Assembly (NCBI GenBank): GCA_021234155.1
Contig: JAJEKV010000020.1
Span: forward strand, 20,699,018-20,763,017
Direction of reading: 5' to 3'
Origin: Isoetes taiwanensis
Lineage: Eukaryota; Streptophyta; Lycopodiopsida; Isoetales; Isoetaceae
Length of the DNA: 64,000 bases
Position numbers and translations under genes: made by a program. Below the pieces are notes generated by a model. It had not been told where the DNA came from and ran no database searches. It was given only the letters and a program-made list of their open reading frames with translations. Numbering within the stretch: the stretch's first letter is position 1; each line of letters begins with the position of its first letter. This document shows, in pieces, positions 11,540 to 22,084 of the stretch.

Positions 11540-12777
11540 TCCCGAATATATGCAGCTATCTGCCTCTTCATTCCTGGCCAGAAGTAGCTACTTCGAATCT
11601 TGAAATAGGTCTTCATGAAGCCAGCATGCCCTGCTATTGGGCTGTTATGTGTGTCATGAAGAATTAGCTTCCTTACCCCTGATGATTCGGGCACACACAA
11701 CTTATGCTTGTGATACAACAAAGTTGCCTTCCTTCTTATAATGCTTGAAGGCTTCCCCTCCTTATCTGTTGCGGCTTCCTTGGAAAGACTTTTCCATACC
11801 TCCTTGAAGTCCACATCCGCTGGCAAGGACTCTTCAATCTTCTTGCCAAACTCACTCGAAAGAGTGGAAATCGCATTACAATCGCCCTTGTCCAAAATGG
11901 TCTCCCCGGAGAGGGCATCTGCTACAACATTAAGCTTACCAGGCTTATATACAATATCAAAATCATACTCCTCAAGGAATTCCATCCACCTCCTTTGCCT
12001 TAAGTTGAGGGAGTGGTCGGGTGAAGAGATCTTGAAGGCTCGTTGATCGGTATCCAACCAAACTTCCTTCCCGGCCAGATAATGCCTCCATATCCTCAAT
12101 GCCCTGACAATGGCTAGCAGCTCCTGATCATGGGTTGGGTAGCGTTGCTCGGCGTCGTTCATCTTCTTCGAGTCGTAGGCGACTACCCTTCCTTCTTGCA
12201 TCAAGACTGCCCCTGTTGCTATCTTGCTTGCATCTGTTGCTACCAACTTATCTTTACTCGGATCCGGAAGAACAAGCACTGGTGCTGTTGTTAAGGCCTC
12301 TTTAAGCTTCTCAAAAGAAGCTTGGACTTTCTCTAACCAATGGCTAGTCCAATCCTTAATCTTCTTGGCCTTAGTGAGGTCCGACAGAGGGGACGCCCAC
12401 TTAGCAAAGTCCTTCACGAACTTTCTGTAATATCCCGCCAACCCGAGAAAGCTTCTTACTTCTGCCACATTCCTTGGAGCTGGCCAATCAACTATTGCCT
12501 CAATCTTAGATGGATCTGTGGAGATTCCCTCGGATGTTACTACGTGCCCCAAATACTCCACTCGGCCTGTTGCAAAGTGGCACTTAGAGAGCTTCCCATA
12601 CAACCGATGACGTCTCAACTTCTCCAACACTTTCCTGAGATGCTGACAATGCTCCTCAAGGGACTTGCTGTCGATTAGGATGTCGTCGAAGAAGACAATA
12701 ACAAACTCATCCAAGAAGTCTCTGAAGATGTCGTTCATGAGGCGCATAAACGTTCTTTGGAGCATTCGATAGTCCAA
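11449..12777 (-). CDS. Gypsy reverse transcriptase (palm to thumb), RNase H and integrase zinc region
   Basis: The 442-residue frame opens in the RT palm. The catalytic motif reads VFFDDIL, the usual Y-x-D-D position with Phe instead of Tyr-Val. Next come [11 protein letters not shown] and [11 protein letters not shown]. RNase H follows ([25 protein letters not shown], then DTDQRAF). The segment [12 protein letters not shown] marks the integrase HHCC region, in which one Cys-x2-Cys pair is damaged. The true start is upstream, in the frameshifted part at 12778-13150. Confidence 0.9.
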   Translation of the reverse strand: MDYRMLQRTFMRLMNDIFRDFLDEFVIVFFDDILIDSKSLEEHCQHLRKVLEKLRRHRLYGKLSKCHFATGRVEYLGHVVTSEGISTDPSKIEAIVDWPAPRNVAEVRSFLGLAGYYRKFVKDFAKWASPLSDLTKAKKIKDWTSHWLEKVQASFEKLKEALTTAPVLVLPDPSKDKLVATDASKIATGAVLMQEGRVVAYDSKKMNDAEQRYPTHDQELLAIVRALRIWRHYLAGKEVWLDTDQRAFKISSPDHSLNLRQRRWMEFLEEYDFDIVYKPGKLNVVADALSGETILDKGDCNAISTLSSEFGKKIEESLPADVDFKEVWKSLSKEAATDKEGKPSSIIRRKATLLYHKHKLCVPESSGVRKLILHDTHNSPIAGHAGFMKTYFKIRSSYFWPGMKRQIAAYIRDCGYVAETKAEQPDSVLLSHWGCQMQSGRS

Positions 12778-13406
12778 AGGGCATTATCAGAAACTCAAAA
12801 TGACCATACCGCTAAAGCGGTCTTATGGATATCCTCTTCTTTTTATTCTTATCCGATGGTATCCTCGACCTCAAATCAATTTTAGAGAATACCTTTGCTC
12901 CTTGTAATCGGTCCATTAGATCATCGCCCCCTTGGCAATGCATACTTGTTCTTTATCGTCGCTTATTAAGTCGGGCGATAGTCTATGCACATTCTTAAGC
13001 TCCCATCTTTCTTCTTTACAAAGAGTATAGGTGCTCCGAAGGAGACACACTTTGTGCTCTTATAAATCCAAGCTCGAGCAATTCCTCGAAGCCGTTTCTT
13101 GAGCTCAATCAATTACAGGGTGCTCATTCTATATGGCCTTCTTGGTAGGCTTCAGATCCCGAGCCAATGTGATCTCACATTCCACACCCCTATAAGGTGG
13201 CGTGCCGGTTTCATCCGAAATACATCCTTGAACTCAAAATAAGCCTTGCTATCTCGCCTTTGGCCCCTTTGGGTCATTTCCCTCCGCTTGCACGGCTCAA
13301 CCGATTCCATCCTCAAGATGTAGTCCACCTTATTCTTTTCTATACTCTTCCTTAGCCGCTTCAAAGAAATACACCGCATGGGAGAATCTAGCTTCTTACC
13401 TTTCAC
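12778..13406 (-). pseudogene. Frameshifted N-terminal part of gypsy reverse transcriptase
   Basis: Fragments in changing frames are readable: YFEFKDVF (linker before RT), then GAPILFVKK and [11 protein letters not shown] (RT fingers), followed by VFSKIDLR. They appear in the correct order but in different frames with stops between them. This stretch is the most damaged part of pol. Confidence 0.7.
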
Positions 13407-13619
13407 TATCGGTTTGTTGCCATCCGTGCCGCCATGGTGACTTCATTCCGGTCGCAATCAATCATGGCTTTGGTGGCTTCAAAAATTCCATCCCCACTAT
13501 CGGATCATATCTTCCATGTCCATGACTTCGCTCCCCATCGGCCACTTAGCCCCACTAAGGTCTATGTCAAAGGTGATCCTCCTCCCCTTAGTGTGCCGAA
13601 TGGCCGCCGCTTGCCATAG

Positions 13620-13765
13620 CTACGGCCTTGGCTTAGACTTCAATACCTTGTTCTTCATTAGAGCGACCAATCTAGGAGATGCAAAATTATGAGAGCTACC
13701 AGTATCTATGAGGACTACATAAGGATTACTATCTATGATCCCATCCGCCCGCGATGATGACAAAT
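13620..13765 (-). pseudogene. Gypsy aspartic protease region
   Basis: The active-site segment VLIDTGSSHNFASPRLV is readable on the minus strand at about 13660-13720. Its position between the zinc knuckle and RT is as expected for a Ty3/gypsy polyprotein. The surrounding protease sequence is split by indels. Confidence 0.75.
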
Positions 13766-13774
13766 CGTGATTCT

Positions 13775-15031
13775 CTATATCACCGTCTCAATGTTTGCAC
13801 ATATGTGGCACTCACCATCTATGAAGTCCCGCCCTCCCCGCTGGTCGTCGTCCTCGTCATTCGTTGGGGAGTCCCAATCCAAGAGTTCTGCCAAGGCTGA
13901 CTGCATGACGAATGGACAATCATGTGTTCGGTGCCCTGGCTGGAAGCACCTGAAGCATAACTTTTTCTCAATGCATTCCTGTCTCTTTTCCTTCGGCAAA
14001 CTGTCTAGGAGACGCTTAAGAGCACTGCCCCCTGATGCATTCTGTGGCTTACGGTCCCCAAAAGCTTTGTTCTGACCCTTACCTTGCTGCTGACTCCCAC
14101 GATGGTGTAGGCTGGCTGATTGCTTACCCCGATATTGCCCCCGATCTTTGCACAACTCTTACCCCTGAAGGTTGACTGTTTCTCTGCTGGAGTTGCTGGT
14201 GCCTCTTCCAAACTTATAGCTTTATCTTCGGCCTGTGCAACTGACTTCGGGTTGATTGCTCTAACAAGCCTCTTGATATTGCTGTTCAACCCCTCAATGT
14301 AAGTATCCACGGCTTGCCTCTCTGAGACTCCAGGAACATGCAGCCTGAGCCTCATAAATTCTTCGGTATACTTAGCCACTGATAAGCTACCCTGATTCAA
14401 CCTGTAAAACTGTTGAATCTGTCTACTAGTATGAGATCTTGGCACATAGTGCTTCGGAAGGAAAGCCTTCTTTGAAGGTCTTAAACCTGCAATTGTTCCT
14501 CTTCAGCTTGTTGGACTTAGCATATCCCTTCCACCAGATCCTTGCCGGTCCAATAAGGTTAGCTGTAGCAACTTTCCCTATGTCCTTGTCTTTCATACCG
14601 TATGAGTTGCCAAATTCTTCCATTTCATCAAGCCATGCTTCAGCCTCCATGCCTGATCTGTCTTTCCCTGAGAACTGGTCGAGCTTCCTTGTCTTCCATA
14701 CATTGCTCATAGCACTATCCACCTTTTTCTGATAGTCATCTGTCTTTCTTGCTCTTTTCCTTGCTTTAGGTGTGCCCGACTGACTGTCGGAGCCAGAGCT
14801 GTCCTCACTGGAAGAGCTATCTGATGAGCTGGAGCTAGATGATGATGGACTCCTGGTTCTCCTCTTCCTTCTCCTATCCCTGACGTTCCCCTGGTTGCCC
14901 TCCCCTTCCTGCTGAGGGACTTCGTCACCACCCGGAAAACAAGGTGGAGGTGGAGGACCATCTTCCTGTGCATTCATGAGAGGTGTCGCCCAGTTGATGA
15001 GATGTTGCATTTGGTTCCTCATCTGCACCAA
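13775..15031 (-). pseudogene. Gypsy gag (capsid and CCHC zinc knuckle), in three overlapping frames
   Basis: The frame 14426-15031 holds a Ser/Arg-rich N-terminus and the start of the capsid domain (FSGKDRSGMEAEAWLDEMEE, ARIWWKGY). The frame 14005-14445 continues it (YTEEFMRLRLHVPGVSE). The frame 13775-14155 carries one CCHC knuckle, C-F-R-C-F-Q-P-G-H-R-T-H-D-C. The three pieces imply two frameshifts. No gag-pol stop is evident between knuckle and protease. Confidence 0.85.
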
Positions 15032-15379
15032 CCTTGGCGTTGGGACTCACCTGGTGACATATCCTGCTCAAAATCTTCTTGTTCTCTGCCAAACAAGTTC
15101 CTTGGTACCCAATTGCGTGGTCGGTGCTGGTCTTGAGATCCTGCACTTGAGTTCCTTGCTGCAAGGATTGATCATCAATACATTTTATTTGGGTTAGATG
15201 TTGATCAATTTTACTTGCAATTGAATTATCTTTAGTTATAAGAAATCATACAAAGCCTTACATTGACAAAACAGTTAATAGTCATTAATACATAAGGATT
15301 ACATGATAAGGTAGATATATCTTAGCATAATGGGTACACGAAACATTTAGCACAAAACTTAAGAAAATTTCACAATTAT
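15032..15379 (-). other. Spacer between gag and the unknown reading frame of the gypsy element
   Basis: AT-rich sequence with no recognised motif. On the minus strand it lies just upstream of gag and may serve as its leader. Confidence 0.4.
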
Positions 15380-16920
15380 TCAGTGGCCTCCCGAAAGCCT
15401 GAAGAAGTTCTTGACATCCCTGAATCGGAGGCCTTTGCCGAGGTTGCGCAAGATGTTCCTCGTCGATCTTCCTTCAAGTGCTCGGGCCATCTCCGGTTCC
15501 GGAAGTTCCGGTGCTGTTGCTGCTACCACTGAAAGTGTTGCGTCCCTAAGGTGCCCTCTCGCAAAGTCGAGGCAATGGAGCCTTGACGCCTCGTTGAAAA
15601 GAATGATGTGATCGGCATGGGCGTATATCTTCGAGTGCTGCCCGAAGCCCGAGAGTGCTATGAGAAGTGCCACGGATTCTTCCCCCCTTGGGTTGAACTC
15701 CTTGTGGAAGACTATCATTTGCCCTTGACTGAGGGCTGGAAGATAGTAGCGGCGTCGCCCTTCCCTTCCCTACGCCTCGCGATCCAAAGGTGCCCTTCCT
15801 CGGAAGCCGCTTCACCGTAGGCATCCACGCCATCGGGTCTTCATGATCCCTCCACATCTTTGGTTGCATTGTCCAAGTTGATGCTTCTTTGGACCCTTCC
15901 CTCATGCTCCCCGCTCGAACCGGTCTGCTTGAGCTTGGGCCCTTCCCCGGTTTGTAGAGTGTGCTCAGTATCTGCTTTGGAACTCCTCCTCCGAGATGAT
16001 AGGTTCCTGGCTGCCGATAGATCTCCCTTATCTGGCGATAGGTCTGCTATGTCCCGACATTGTCTCCCCAAAGATAAGAGTGTCTCTCCGCCACTCCCTT
16101 GGAATCTCCCGGTATGAGTAGTCGATGAGGTGCATGCTCTTCCCGTGTGCTATCATGCCCAAGAGCTCGTCGATTCAAGACCTTGTTCCCGACAAGGGAC
16201 AAGTTGAGGATGTCATTCGCAAAAATGTACTCCCCGGTCGATGACTATCGGTGACAAAAGCCGTGATGCCGACCGGTGGGTCTTAGAGTCGTTCTCATGT
16301 CGTCGTCATGCCTCAACGCATACCTCTGCATTCTTGTTGCCTCCCTGCTCTCCCATTCGGGTTCGGCTCCCCTAGCTGCTCGTAGTCTTCATGGATCTCA
16401 GAGAGATGGTGCCCCGGCGTCGTGCCATAGTATTCGTGAGGGGAGGACTCTATATTCAGGATTTGATCCTGGGCCCTACGGGTATCAAGTGGCGCTAAGT
16501 CTAAGGGCTGAACAGAGGGTTCTCCTACTCTGTTGATTGACTTATAGTGCATGAAGAGGGCAAGGGCTGTCTGAGCTGAAAGGTACCTATGCCTATTATG
16601 TCTCCCGCAGTCATGTAATCGGGCATGGTCCTAGTCCTATCCCATAGCTGCTTCTTGCCTTTGGATCCTGCCAACTCTCGACCTAAGGCTTGGGTAAGTG
16701 TCTCAAGAGAAACCCAATTCCCTCCCCTAGGAGGCAGTCTAACTTCCCAAGGCAGGACCTGCTGGTCATATTGGCACATAATGTCCGTGTAGTAGGGTGT
16801 TCTAGTCAAGGTTGCATGAAGATCAAACAAGTGATCAAACACAGAGAAGGCTTGATCTACAGGAAGCTGATGGATATGGCTTGCAGCATTGTACCATCTC
16901 TCGAAGTTGCTGGGCGCCAT
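15380..16920 (-). pseudogene. Unknown second extra reading frame of the gypsy element
   Basis: An open frame starts at 16920 (MAPSNFERWYNAASHIHQLP) and runs 131 residues. It is continued by fragments in other frames at 16313-16552, 15841-16071, 15546-15905 and 15380-15718, all on the element's coding strand. The last piece has a globular-looking stretch (IALSGFGQHSKIYAHADHII). I recognise no domain. The order of pieces suggests one protein of about 450-500 residues broken by indels, lying between the H3-like gene and gag. It could be an accessory protein or another captured host gene. Confidence 0.45.
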
Positions 16921-17208
16921 TGAGTAGGCAAGGGTGTAGAAAATGGCTTACAAAGATCAGTTGAGGTTCAGAAAATCGCCTAAGGGGCTGGGAGCAGTTC
17001 TGTAGAAGGAAAAATGGCAAATGGGACCTATTTTTATAGACTATGGGTGACCTCGAGGTTCGTGCAAAAAGGTGCCTACCTAAGACGGCCTTGGTTCTAT
17101 GGCTCTGGGTGTCCAAATGAACTACCATGAAGTGCAAACTTAAGCAAAACAAAGCAAGAAACACTACATGGCAATTTGTTGGATCAAATTTGGCTAATTT
17201 GGGCCAAA

Positions 17209-17500
17209 GATGGGCTGACCCGGGTGAATCCGCGCGGATGGCCTCCGCGTCGCGGACGCAGACGCGTTTGGCGCGGTCTCACCCGGTTGGCCTGTTTTGG
17301 GCCAATTTTTGGTCATTTCTGGGAATTTAAAGATGCTAATATGGCTAATTGGGCCAATTCTAACCTAACTAGCAACTTATTTTGAGCAAAACTGACATCT
17401 AAAAGCATGATTTTGGGCCCGGTCCGGGTGAATCCAGCTGTAGCTTAGCCAGCGTCGGGACGCTTGAGGGCCTTAGGGCGGTCTCACCCGGTTGGCCCGA
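17209..17500. repeat. Two related hairpins between the H3-like frame and the second frame
   Basis: At about 17218-17295, CCGGGTGAATCCGCGC is followed by GCGCGGTCTCACCCGG, which pair as a long stem with two mismatches around a GC-rich loop. A second, less perfect copy lies at about 17421-17493 with the same outer arms. Both are flanked by TTGGGCC words. This is a direct reading of the sequence; a role in RNA structure or translation control of the element is inference. Confidence 0.65.
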
Positions 17501-17710
17501 TTTTCAGCATTTTGATGATTTTTTTGCCAAAAATTTTGTTGTAGTCATGATTTCTAGGGTGTTTCTAGACATGCTATGAAGAATTCTACCACAATTGGGT
17601 TCTATTTCCTATATTTCAAGCATACAACATTTTTCTAATTTGCAGAGGAAAAGTAACTTTTATATTAATAAAAACACAATTACATGGGAGTTTCTCTTTT
17701 CTAACAAAAT

Positions 17711-18823
17711 TTACAAAATTTGAGGCCTAAGGCCTCTCTGCGAATCCTCAGCTAAGTGAATATCCTTAGGCATAAGGGTAACTCTCTTAGCATGGATAGC
17801 GCAGAGGTTCCCTTCCTCGAAAGCTGGACCAGCTGCGCCGGAAGCCTCTTGCGGGGCCGGGTCATTAGAGGGGTAACCCTATAATCGGGTCCGAAACCTT
17901 CGCAACACCTCTCTAAGGAGGCGCTCGAGGGCGCCTTCCTTATCGAGATTCGTGCACATCCGGAAGTGCGAATCTCCCTAAACACCCGGCGTATGTGTTT
18001 GTTCGGCCCGTGGTGAACCCTCTTGGGTTTTTCCGGCCTAGGTGGGGGTGGCTTGGGCTGGTTCTTCTTGCCCGGCCGCCCTCCCCGACGGCCAGCTACC
18101 TCCCCGGCGGCAATACCACTCATTGTACCTCGTCCAGCGGCGAAGGTACTCCTTATATCTACCATCTTCCGGCTTAAACTTCGCGGTCCTGGCTGGAGCC
18201 GAATGCCCGCCCCCCCCTTTTTGCTTCTTCACCACCTTAGGTGGTTCCGGCCACTTGGGGTAGGGTGGCCTAGCGTCGGGGTCCTGCTGCCCCTCCTCCT
18301 CCTCTTCCTCCACTTGTGGCTCCTCCTCCGGCCGGGGCTCTTCAATAACGACGGTCCGGCGAGGCCCGTCGTTCCTTCTCTTCGTACGCCTTTCTTGCTC
18401 CCTCAGCTCCCTTTCCCGCTCCCGCTTCTTTCTGGCGGCCCTCTCCTCTGGCCACTCCGCGACTTTTTCCTTCCCCTTCTTTTTGGGCACTGAAGGGCCC
18501 GCTTCTTCGGTCGGTGGTGGTGCTTGCTCCTCCACACGTTCTTCAACTTGTTCCTCCACCTCGGTCTGCGAGGCCCCGGCGGGTGCGACTTCGTCCGTTC
18601 TTTGTGTTCCCCGCCGGCGAGGGGCTGCTCTTGGGGGCTGCTCGGCATCGTGGCTTCGCTCGGTCGCTGCCGCTGCCGCCGCTTGAGGGCGATTCCCTCG
18701 CCCTCCGGGCTTCGGTAGAAGGTGCTCAGGAACTTTCTTCACGTGCCGACCCGCTGCTACCTGCGCCATAGAGAGGGTGGGGCGCTCGCCAAACTTCCTA
18801 GCTGTTTGTTTGGTGCGTGCCAT
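17711..18823 (-). CDS. Retrotransposon-borne histone H3-like protein (H3 tail, long linker, H3 fold; frame-disrupted)
   Basis: Starting at the ATG at 18823, the first residues are [10 protein letters not shown], identical to H3 positions 1-9. A linker of roughly 200 residues follows, rich in Glu, Arg, Lys and Pro. The last part is a diverged histone fold. REIR of the alpha-N helix is at 17968-17979. [10 protein letters not shown] of alpha-1 is at about 17894-17923. [20 protein letters not shown], the alpha-2/alpha-3 region that is almost canonical, is at about 17753-17809. The stop is at 17711-17713. The fold lies in the same register as the tail, except for a short stretch (about 18100-17968) read one frame off, and one in-frame TAG at 17879-17881. 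It sits between primer site and gag on the coding strand. H3 is 136 residues; this would be about 370. A captured H3 variant is the best reading. Confidence 0.8.
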
Positions 18824-19380
18824 ATCTTGTGGTTCAGGAATGGGTGACGTAAGGCTGAGCAAGAGAGAGGTGAAGGTGAAGGGTTGGAGAGAGAGAATGA
18901 GGTGTCAGATATTTAAAAAGGAGGGTCCCTGGGAATATTCTCCTACCATAATTACCCCTATTTATTAGCCCCCCTTATTAATTACACCATATTTAGCAAT
19001 TATTTAACTATTAATGTATAAATTAAACCTATATTAATTAATATTATACCTTAAATTTTCGAATTTTTCTAATGGTTTGAAGTGCTAATTATGAATTTGC
19101 GCCATTTTTCACCTGGGTCTCCGATTGGCATGATTCTTCGACCCATTTTAGGTGAAATTTGATGCAGATGCATAATTTTCACTCCAAATTTACTAGAAGA
19201 TGAGTTTGACTCACTCAACTTTCGTCTAACACTTAACCTAAGTCCTGACCCACTACCTAGGAGAAAATTTTTTCCCCCATTTTCGCGGTTCGATGGTGGA
19301 AATGTTTATTTCACACCCCTATAGGCCTGTTAGACTACTTTATGGTTATGGTCAGTGCTAGTTCTTGGTCAACCAAGAAC
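18824..19380 (-). other. Leader of the gypsy element between primer site and H3-like gene
   Basis: About 550 bp, AT-rich near 18960-19080, with no open frame of note. It would form the 5' untranslated leader of the element RNA. Confidence 0.55.
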
Positions 19381-19383
19381 ATC

Positions 19384-19396
19384 GCTCTGATACCAT
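19384..19396 (-). promoter_or_regulatory. Primer-binding site (initiator Met-tRNA type)
   Basis: On the minus strand the bases next to the 5' LTR read ATGGTATCAGAGC, containing TGGTATCAGAGC, the usual plant initiator Met-tRNA complement. It identifies 19397-21035 as the 5' LTR. Confidence 0.9.
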
Positions 19397-21035
19397 TGTG
19401 ACGCTCCCGCTAAACGTCTGGGCCCGCCGCACACACTCGGAAATCCCCATCCGGCTCAACAACCGCATGGGCCCTTTCGTCTACCCCGCGACTCGAGGTG
19501 ACTCTTAGTGCGGAAGGGAAACATGAAGGTGTCTTGCGCGCCCTTCCCCTATGGGCTCCTATAACGTGAGGCGATAACCGCGTCGAAACTAGCATCAACA
19601 TATACAAATACTACCTCGAAGGGTAGTGCATCACACATAAACCAAGGCAAAGATGATAATCACGAACCATAAAACATGAGAGCTCCTACCCCTGCTCGGA
19701 CTCGTGGAGGATGGATGGTGACCGCTAGGCCTCAAGATAGAGCGCAGCACCGGAGTCATGGCAATGGCGGGGCTGGCATAGAACAATGGCTAGGGTTGAC
19801 CACTCCATCCGCCCCTCCTGCATGCATACTTTGCAAATGGGCTAGATCAGGCTCGACAGACTCTAGCCTTCCTGGATCGCAATCCCATGGCATCACCCAT
19901 CTGGGACTACTCCAGGTTGCATCTCCCCGGGTCCGATGAGGCGGGAAGGGTTGCATCTCCCTTCCCGGGATCTAGAGGTGCCGTGGGGCGGCTAGAGAAT
20001 CGTGGCGACACACGCGATGCATGCTCAACCAACCCCAAAAACGAGAGCCAAGCCAACACTTGCGGCTCTCGGGAGGCGAGGCAACACCATTGCCCCAGAG
20101 GTGTCGGACCCATGCTCGCCCCACGGTGACCGACCATAAGCCTAGCCCACTATGGGATCCCCCGAAGCCCCCACTCGGCGGGGATCCTCCCTCCACTTTC
20201 CCTCTAGCCCCAAGTATCCGGTGCTGAGTCATATCATAGCCTCAATAGCCTGGTGGGCTCCTATGCACAGGCCGCAACTAATAGGAACTAAGGGATCTAC
20301 TCTAGGAGCATACTACATATGGCTCTAGGTCTCTACCCCCCTTCCCAATACAAGAGGAGCAAACATGATCAACCATCATCACATAATCATCACATCATGA
20401 GAATAATCATAAGAAGAACATCTTAACCTAATCATACAACTAACTAATGGTTAGGGTTCCTTGATTAGGGTTCAAGATGTTGAATATGGGTTCTAGGATG
20501 GCTCTACTCTAGATACAAGATACTAGCACATCTGGAATGCTAATTCCAGATGAGCTATCACAACTACTATCCTACATACCTGCTCCCCCGGCTCTCCCTC
20601 CAGATCCGTGTGCCTCCATGGTCTCCGACTCACGAGATGCCGCTCCTACTCCAAGAACGAGTTCTACCCTGCTGGGGCTGCTGCACCAGTCTATGCCACA
20701 ACAAACGATGTTCGAAACGGGGTTTCGAACGAGTAGGTGAGTCTCTGGGTGCTAGGGCTGGAAAGAGGTCTAGGGTTAGGGTTTATGCCTATATAAGTTA
20801 GGTCCACCTAGGATGCCACGTGGCACCAATCGGGTGAGTCCTGTGTGGCGGTGCCCCAATAGGTCAAGGCCACGTGGATAATGGCTTAACCTATGGTTGG
20901 CTAAGTTATGAGAATAACTTAGCCATGCCCCCTAGTGCCACAACCTATAGTATACAAGGCTATGAAGATAGACTTGTATAGTGACGGATCCAGGAATATA
21001 CGTATTTATGACGTATATTCCCCTGGACCGTCACA
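19397..21035 (-). repeat. 5' LTR of the gypsy element
   Basis: It begins TGTGACG and ends CGTCACA on the plus strand and matches 7860-9501. The AT-rich half (about 20280-20600 against 8740-9060) is almost identical, while the GC-rich parts show many 1-4 base indels. Promoter and polyadenylation signals of the element should lie here, but I could not place them. Confidence 0.92.
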
Positions 21036-22084
21036 CATCTGGATCAGATTTGTATTCAGCACAAAAATACAAATATTTCAATACACAAAAAAAGATTACT
21101 ATAGGAGTAAACTCAACATCTTCGTCTTTCTTGTGCAAAGAAATATTTAAAGCTCTAGAAGCCAGATATAACTAATTGCACAAAGAAACTCTTCAGAATA
21201 AAGATGATTAGAAAAGAAACCAAAGTAACCTAAGAAGCTGCCACTCTTCTCAGGGAAGCAACCATTGCTTCCAAGAAGACCAAAACTGCAAGTAAATCAA
21301 CAATCTGTGAGATTGCTTTAGATGCTGCATTGTCGGGATGTGAAACAGTCAGCCTGAGTTGGTTAGACACATAGCCCAACTGCCAAGACTCCTCCCTTAA
21401 GTCTGGTTTATGATGTAAAGGCTTCTTCCTGTACACAAATAAATCCCTAGCTCGGCTCTCTAAATTAATCTCATTTCTTGTAGAAAGCCTGTAGAAATTG
21501 GATCATATACTCTGTTCTTTCCAAGAACCAGCTCTATACCTCTCCACCAGCAAGAGAGAAGAAAAGAAAGGAAAGGGTTCTTCCATCCGACCTTAAAATT
21601 TGGTTTAAGATATGAACTGCCAGCAAACATTACAACCTAAAGCTGCTTTTCTTAATAGCCTTGCGAAAATTTTGCTCCACCTTATAAGCTACTGTGCAAT
21701 TTCGGTGTGATCTAAAATAATAATAGAGGAAACTGCTGTTGCCAGATCCTTCCAAAATTATAAAGAATCATAATGCTTCCGCATTAGAGCAAAAATACCA
21801 CGTTAATGGTACTTGCAGGACCAAAAAGACCGCCAAGAAGCAGCTCTAAGCACAAAGAAACCAGCAATTCTTATTTACCAGAAATCTTGAAGACAAAATG
21901 TCAGATCCCCAACTGGCACCCAAATTTTGACCTTGAATATCTCCTTTGCCGTAGCAGTGCCGGATCAGAGAGACGAGGGCGGCCTCCTCTCTCCTGTATC
22001 TGCCCTAGGCGCAGACGATAGCGCCAAGAAACGACATCCGTTCCAATCACCCCCGAAACTTTTATATGCAAATCCCTTTGTATT

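Larger units (their letters stand above)
7860..21035 (-). mobile_element. Ty3/gypsy chromovirus-type LTR retrotransposon carrying an H3-like gene
   Basis: The 13.2-kb element is flanked by the 5-bp duplication CATCT (7855-7859 and 21036-21040). LTRs of 1642 and 1639 bp begin TGTGACG and end CGTCACA. Order on the minus strand: 5' LTR, Met-tRNA-type primer site, H3-like reading frame, hairpin repeats, unknown reading frame, gag with zinc knuckle, aspartic protease, reverse transcriptase, RNase H, integrase, chromodomain, polypurine tract, 3' LTR. RT-RH before integrase plus the C-terminal chromodomain place it among chromoviruses. Coding regions carry several frameshifts. Confidence 0.92.
7771..22084 (-). 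mobile_element. Polyadenylated retroposon (about 1.1 kb) inserted in the transposase gene, itself split by the gypsy element
   Basis: The 12-bp target duplication TCCCTTTGTATT lies at 7771-7782 and 22073-22084; copy B has the uninterrupted site at about 63238-63249. The body is 7783-7859 plus 21041-22072 (about 1.1 kb) in minus orientation, with a poly(A)-like tail (A-run then (AAT)n) read as the T-run at 7783-7803. Sequences with this hallmark are LINE-mobilised: a SINE, a truncated LINE or a processed transcript copy. One 68-residue open frame (21230-21436, minus) is visible, but I recognise no protein. Confidence 0.8.

Noticed and set aside
18023-18771. Long open frames on the plus strand opposite the H3-like gene
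   Set aside because: They mirror the GC-rich linker on the other strand and have no domain; the minus strand carries the H3 tail and fold.
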